This document shows positions 5,450 through 8,181 of a stretch of DNA of 8,181 nucleotides, piece by piece. The stretch spans positions 1 to 8,181 of the forward strand of contig JALWEA010000476.1 in NCBI GenBank assembly GCA_027039465.1, in the 5' to 3' direction. Under the pieces are notes generated by a model. It saw only the letters and a list, made by a program, of their open reading frames with translations, ran no database searches and was not told where the DNA came from. Positions within the stretch are counted from its first letter, which is position 1, and each line of letters opens with the position of its first letter. The DNA is from Calditrichia bacterium. GTDB taxonomy: Bacteria; Calditrichota; Calditrichia; Calditrichales; Calditrichaceae. Made by a program: the position numbers and the translations under genes.

Positions 5450-6685
5450 GTGCATCTTTCCGAAAATCAGAAGACAGCCTTGCGAATTGTGTCCGGCTAC
5501 GTCATTATCGGCGCATTTTGGCTGATTGTTTTTCGCTATTTGCTGCCGGCGCATTACCGATTGACCACCTTGTTCGATGTGGAAGGATGGACGTTCATCA
5601 TTCTTACCGCGGTTTTTATCTACAAATCCATTGAAATTCCCTTGGAAAAGAATGCGAAGATTGCCCGCGCCTTGCGCCATAATGAAGAAAAATATCGCTC
5701 CCTGGTGGAGGAGATTAACGAGGTTATTTTCGTCATTGATCAGTTCGGAAAAATCACCTACATCAGTCCGGCGGTTTATGATTTGACGGGATATCAACCC
5801 AAAGAAATGATCGGGCATTTGTTTTTGGAATACATTCATCCGCAAGACGAAGAGATTGTGGTCAAGGCCTTTAATGAACGCCTTAAGAGTACCAGCGCTC
5901 CTTTGCAATATCGCGTGCAGAAGCGGGACGGCAGCTACGCCTGGGTGCGCAGCCTGAGCAAATTGTTCAGGGACGCCAAGGGTAATTCCGGTATTCGTGG
6001 GGTGCTGATGGATATTACGGATTTGGTGGAAAAGGATCGTGCTTTAACGCAGTCGGAAGCGCGTTGGCGATCGTTGGTGGAACAGGCACCGGATTACATT
6101 ATCACCACGGATTTGCACGGTAAAATCGAATTTGTGAACCGCAATTTTTTCTCGCTGCCGGAGCAGATGGTGATCGGGCATTTTATTTACGATCTGGTGC
6201 CGCAAGAGGAAATGCGCAAAGTTTACAATGCCATTCAAATGGTCAATGCCCACGGTCAAACCCATCGTTTTGAAATTCAACTGACGATTGACGAACAAAA
6301 ACGTTGCTATTTCATTCGGGTCGGCCCGATTCAAAAAGCGGGGCAAATTGTGGGACTCACTTTTATCGCTACGGACATCACGCGGCGCAAAAAATCGGAA
6401 CAGGAATTAAGAGAATATCGGGCGCATTTGCAGAACTTGGTTTCGGATCGGACGCAAAAACTTAAAACGGCCAATCAGGAGTTGGAAACCTACAATCGGA
6501 TTTTTAAGCGGGAATTGCAACAGTTGTTGAACGATTTGGCGTCGGCCCTTCGGGAGATGCAAGCTTCAAAGGCCGAGTTTTCCGGCGACGGCCTGAAAGA
6601 AAGGTTCGATGATCTGAATCGGCGGCTGGAAAATTTATTGGTTGAATTTGAAAAGACAGGGCCGAAAGACGAAATTGTACACTGA
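5450..6685 (+). CDS. Membrane-anchored double-PAS sensor protein with a histidine-less DHp-like C-terminus
   Basis: The 411-residue product has two membrane helices (about 11-32 and 45-62) in an N-terminal module with GYVIIGAFWLIVF and EGWTFIILTAVFIY, a pattern I know from many PAS-containing kinases and cyclases. Two PAS domains follow at about 78-195 (YRSLVEEINEVIFVID, YAWVRSLSKLFRD, GVLMDITD) and about 203-312 (WRSLVEQAPDYIITTD, GLTFIATDITRRK). A coiled coil (315-346) leads into LETYNRIFKRELQQLL, which aligns without gaps to a HisKA helix but has Arg354 where the phosphorylated His belongs. No ATPase, cyclase or other output domain follows; the protein ends after another helical stretch (380-403). 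It probably senses a small ligand or redox state and acts by protein contact, an inference. The GTG start sits 5 nt after AGAGGAG (5438-5444); no ATG fits in frame. The permease gene follows after 91 nt. Confidence 0.87.
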   Translation: MHLSENQKTALRIVSGYVIIGAFWLIVFRYLLPAHYRLTTLFDVEGWTFIILTAVFIYKSIEIPLEKNAKIARALRHNEEKYRSLVEEINEVIFVIDQFGKITYISPAVYDLTGYQPKEMIGHLFLEYIHPQDEEIVVKAFNERLKSTSAPLQYRVQKRDGSYAWVRSLSKLFRDAKGNSGIRGVLMDITDLVEKDRALTQSEARWRSLVEQAPDYIITTDLHGKIEFVNRNFFSLPEQMVIGHFIYDLVPQEEMRKVYNAIQMVNAHGQTHRFEIQLTIDEQKRCYFIRVGPIQKAGQIVGLTFIATDITRRKKSEQELREYRAHLQNLVSDRTQKLKTANQELETYNRIFKRELQQLLNDLASALREMQASKAEFSGDGLKERFDDLNRRLENLLVEFEKTGPKDEIVH

Positions 6686-6776
6686 TTGTAAATCGGTTGA
6701 GTATGATTTGAAACTTCCTGGCGCATCAAAAAAAGTTCGGTTTTATTAAATTTTACCACGATTTTAAAGGGTTCCT

Positions 6777-7760
6777 TTGAAGACATTCGTAAAATATTTT
6801 TTGGGTGGTCTGTTGTTTGTTGCGGCCCTGGCTCTTCCTTTAACCATTGGTCAGGGAACGATTTCATGGCAGGATTTATTCGGCAGGCACACTTCCATGA
6901 TGCAGGAGATTGTCTGGAATATCCGCTTGCCGCGCATCATTTTTGCTTTTTTGGTGGGCGCTTCGCTTTCGTTGGTCGGGGCGGCTTTTCAGGTGTTGCT
7001 GCGCAACGAATTGGCCACGCCGTACACGCTGGGGATTTCGTCGGGCGGAGCCCTGGGCGCGGTTATTGCTATTAAAACGGGTTTGGTGATTTACGTTTTG
7101 GGATTCTCCAGCTCGGTTGTATTTTCCATCGCCGGAAGCTTGCTCACCGTAGGGATTATTTTTTTTATTGCTCGCGAACGTTACGAAATTTCCACGTTTA
7201 CCCTGCTGCTGGCCGGAGTAACCATCGGCTTGTTTTTTTCGGCCATGATTTTGTTCATTCATTACTTGGCCGACTTTACGGAAACCTACCGCATGATTCG
7301 TTGGCTGATGGGCGCTTTGGATGTGGTCGGCTGGCGCTATCCTTTGGCTGTGCTGATTATTTTTATTCCGGTTTTTATTTATCTTTTTTTGAATGCTTCG
7401 GCTTTTAATTTGCTGCTTTCGGGCAGCGAAATTGCGCGTTCGCGCGGCGTTGACGTACGTTCCCTGCAAAAATGGAGCTTTATTGCTTCGTCGATTTTAG
7501 TGGGAACCTGTGTGTCCATGGCCGGGCCTATCGGCTTTATCGGCTTGATTGTGCCGCATGTGGTGCGTTTGATTTTCGGGCCGGATCATCGCAAGTTGTT
7601 TGTGTTGGTTATTTTGCTGGGCGGTGTATTTTTGGTTTGGGCCGATACCGTGGCCCGAACGATTATCGCGCCGGCCGAACTACCGGTGGGGATTATTACC
7701 TCTTTGATCGGCGGGCCGTTTTTTATTTATCTTTTGGTGCGGGATAAGGTGGGGCGATAG
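6777..7760 (+). CDS. ABC transporter permease, FecCD/BtuC family (iron-siderophore, heme or cobalamin uptake)
   Basis: This inner-membrane subunit forms the channel of a type II importer that moves iron chelates, heme or vitamin B12 from a periplasmic binding protein into the cell. The 327 residues match BtuC in length (326), and the segment pattern suggests the usual ten helices. Family landmarks are RLPRI (50-54), LRNELATPYTLGISSGG (75-91), WLMGAL (176-181), the ATPase-coupling segment GPIGFIGLIVPHVVRLIFG (250-268) and ELPVGIITSLIGGPFFIYLL (301-320). The start is TTG at 6777: it is preceded by AAAGGG (6766-6771) and an in-frame stop lies at 6765-6767; the first downstream ATG (6897) would delete the first membrane helix. 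Neither an ATPase nor a binding-protein gene is adjacent within the window: upstream is a sensor and downstream is a repeat cluster. Substrate cannot be decided from the permease. Confidence 0.94.
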   Translation: MKTFVKYFLGGLLFVAALALPLTIGQGTISWQDLFGRHTSMMQEIVWNIRLPRIIFAFLVGASLSLVGAAFQVLLRNELATPYTLGISSGGALGAVIAIKTGLVIYVLGFSSSVVFSIAGSLLTVGIIFFIARERYEISTFTLLLAGVTIGLFFSAMILFIHYLADFTETYRMIRWLMGALDVVGWRYPLAVLIIFIPVFIYLFLNASAFNLLLSGSEIARSRGVDVRSLQKWSFIASSILVGTCVSMAGPIGFIGLIVPHVVRLIFGPDHRKLFVLVILLGGVFLVWADTVARTIIAPAELPVGIITSLIGGPFFIYLLVRDKVGR

Positions 7761-7780
7761 AGGACGGTGCTTGGGGAAAC

Positions 7781-7870
7781 AGTTAAGAGTTAAGTGTGGA
7801 AAGGTTGAATGGTTGATTAGTTAAATGGGAATCGTTATTCGTGTATCCGTATATTCGTAAATCGTAAATC
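7781..7870. repeat. Patch of short tandem repeats (periods 7, 8 and 7)
   Basis: AGTTAAG is duplicated exactly at 7781-7794. GGTTGAAT, GGTTGATT and AGTTAAAT follow as three degenerate octamers at 7803-7826. CGTAAAT is duplicated exactly at 7856-7869, preceded by related ATTCGT pieces from about 7836. The three patches use different units, so they are separate slippage-type arrays laid side by side. Confidence 0.75.
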
Positions 7871-7921
7871 ATTGTTTGTGCAGACGGTGATTTGTGCCTG
7901 CTGTTTGATGTGATTCCCTGG

Positions 7922-7988
7922 CCTGTCATTGCGAACGATCCCGCGAGCGGGAGAGCGAAGCAATCTCCTCCAAAACGACAATGGACGT
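7922..7988. repeat. Hairpin-forming dispersed-repeat-like element with CATTGCGA...GAAGCAATC ends
   Basis: ATTGC (7928-7932) pairs with GCAAT (7960-7964), and within it TCCCGC (7939-7944) pairs with GCGGGA (7947-7952), giving a two-stage hairpin. An outer CATTG (7927-7931) also has a partner CAATG at 7979-7983. The pattern recalls the CATTGCGAGCGAAGCAATC-type repeat found in many unrelated bacterial genomes; that is from memory, not a search. Confidence 0.65.
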
Positions 7989-8017
7989 AAGGGAATTCTT
8001 CGTTCCGCCGCAATTAT

Positions 8018-8090
8018 TCGACAACCGTATCTCGATACGTTCCCCCAAGGCGGGACTACTCGATAACCGGTTACCTTCGTTAGCGTCCGG
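8018..8090. repeat. Second inverted-repeat block with CTCGATA boxes
   Basis: CGTATC (8026-8031) and GATACG (8034-8039) form a compact dyad with a 2-nt loop. TAACCGGTTA (8064-8073) is a perfect 10-nt palindrome. Related boxes recur: TTCGACAACCG (8018-8028) and CTCGATAACCGG (8059-8070), with TCTCGATACG (8030-8039) between them. This resembles a family of dispersed hairpin repeats with CTCGATA..CTACTCGA ends seen in several phyla (recollection). The function is unknown. Confidence 0.55.
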
Positions 8091-8113
8091 TTCCCGAGTG
8101 ATTCTGCCGGACT

Positions 8114-8142
8114 TGTAGGGGCGAAGCATTTCCCTAACAAAT
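8114..8142. repeat. Short GC-rich box TGTAGGGGCGAAGCATT plus tail, probable dispersed-repeat fragment
   Basis: The box TGTAGGGGCGAAGCATT at 8114-8130 followed by TCCCTAACAA is not part of any gene. It resembles repeat boxes of the GTAGGGGCG-AAGCAT kind found in intergenic DNA of various bacteria, from memory. Only one copy is present in the window, so the repeat status is an inference. Confidence 0.4.
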
Positions 8143-8181
8143 AAAGAAATAATCGATGTTTTTGGTTGCAATACGTTAAAT

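Larger units (their letters stand above)
7761..8181. other. 421-nt gene-free region made of short repeats and hairpins
   Basis: No credible coding sequence or start with a ribosome binding site occurs here. Open frames on the minus strand are low-complexity readings of the repeats. From left to right it holds short tandem duplications (7781-7870), a hairpin repeat (7922-7988), a second inverted-repeat block (8018-8090) and a short GC-rich box (8114-8142). The last 39 nt are AT-rich and plain. No terminator was seen after the permease stop. Confidence 0.75.

Noticed and set aside
6686..6776. Missing kinase domain in another frame after the sensor stop
   Set aside because: Only 91 nt separate the sensor from the permease, with no HATPase-like motif in any frame, so no frameshift explains the short protein.
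6876..7469. 197-codon antisense open frame over the permease gene
   Set aside because: Rich in Asn, Gln, Arg and Lys, as expected for the complement of a hydrophobic membrane protein; no domain seen.
7922..8142. tRNA or structured small RNA
   Set aside because: The stems are short hairpins around repeat boxes; no cloverleaf, no T-arm GTTCRANNC in the right place, and no promoter-terminator pair.
7783..8171. Overlapping minus-strand open frames of 76-101 codons in the repeat cluster
   Set aside because: Their translations (for example RNDRPGNH, LTNQPFNLSTLNS) are readings of tandem and hairpin repeats, a known source of false genes, and none has a convincing ribosome binding site.

Overview
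The window reads as chromosomal DNA of a Gram-negative, FCB-type bacterium (Calditrichota/Bacteroidota/Ignavibacteria-like). The basis is outer-membrane beta-barrels with aromatic C-termini, a stand-alone carboxypeptidase-regulatory-like domain, a Tat-exported L,D-carboxypeptidase, and one promoter that fits the Bacteroidota TTTG / TAnnTTTG pattern. The phylum is an inference from protein style, not from a marker gene.

Layout. 1-600 (+): 3' end of an outer-membrane beta-barrel gene that starts outside the window. 732-2519 (+): complete cytosolic Xaa-Pro aminopeptidase of the long, eukaryote-like type, closed by an intrinsic terminator whose loop contains the stop codon. 2675-3382 (+): signal-peptide protein, probably a small outer-membrane barrel of unknown function. 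3473-3862 (+): small exported protein with one carboxypeptidase-regulatory-like domain and a very basic tail. 3891-3958: two adjacent palindromic hairpins with the same 18-nt core, between convergent genes. 3999-5054 (-): S66-family L,D-carboxypeptidase with a Tat signal. 5055-5449: gene-free divergent regulatory region. 5450-6685 (+, GTG start): membrane-anchored double-PAS sensor that ends in a kinase-like helix lacking the phosphoacceptor histidine and has no ATPase domain. 6777-7760 (+, TTG start): complete FecCD/BtuC-type ABC permease for a siderophore or cobalamin. 7761-8181: no gene, but a cluster of short tandem repeats and hairpin-forming sequences that look like dispersed repeats.

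How the genes relate. There is no single obvious pathway. A cell-envelope theme runs through the window: two barrels, an exported regulatory-like domain protein, exported peptidoglycan peptidase, and an iron/B12-type permease. Each gene mostly appears to have its own expression unit. The sensor and permease are 91 nt apart with no visible terminator between them and could share a transcript. The permease's usual ATPase and binding-protein genes are not in the window; the repeat cluster sits where the ATPase gene would often start.

I found no RNA gene, CRISPR array, transposase, phage gene or defence cassette. The best candidates for something undescribed are the twin palindromes at 3891-3958, the histidine-less sensor, and the composite repeat cluster after 7760.
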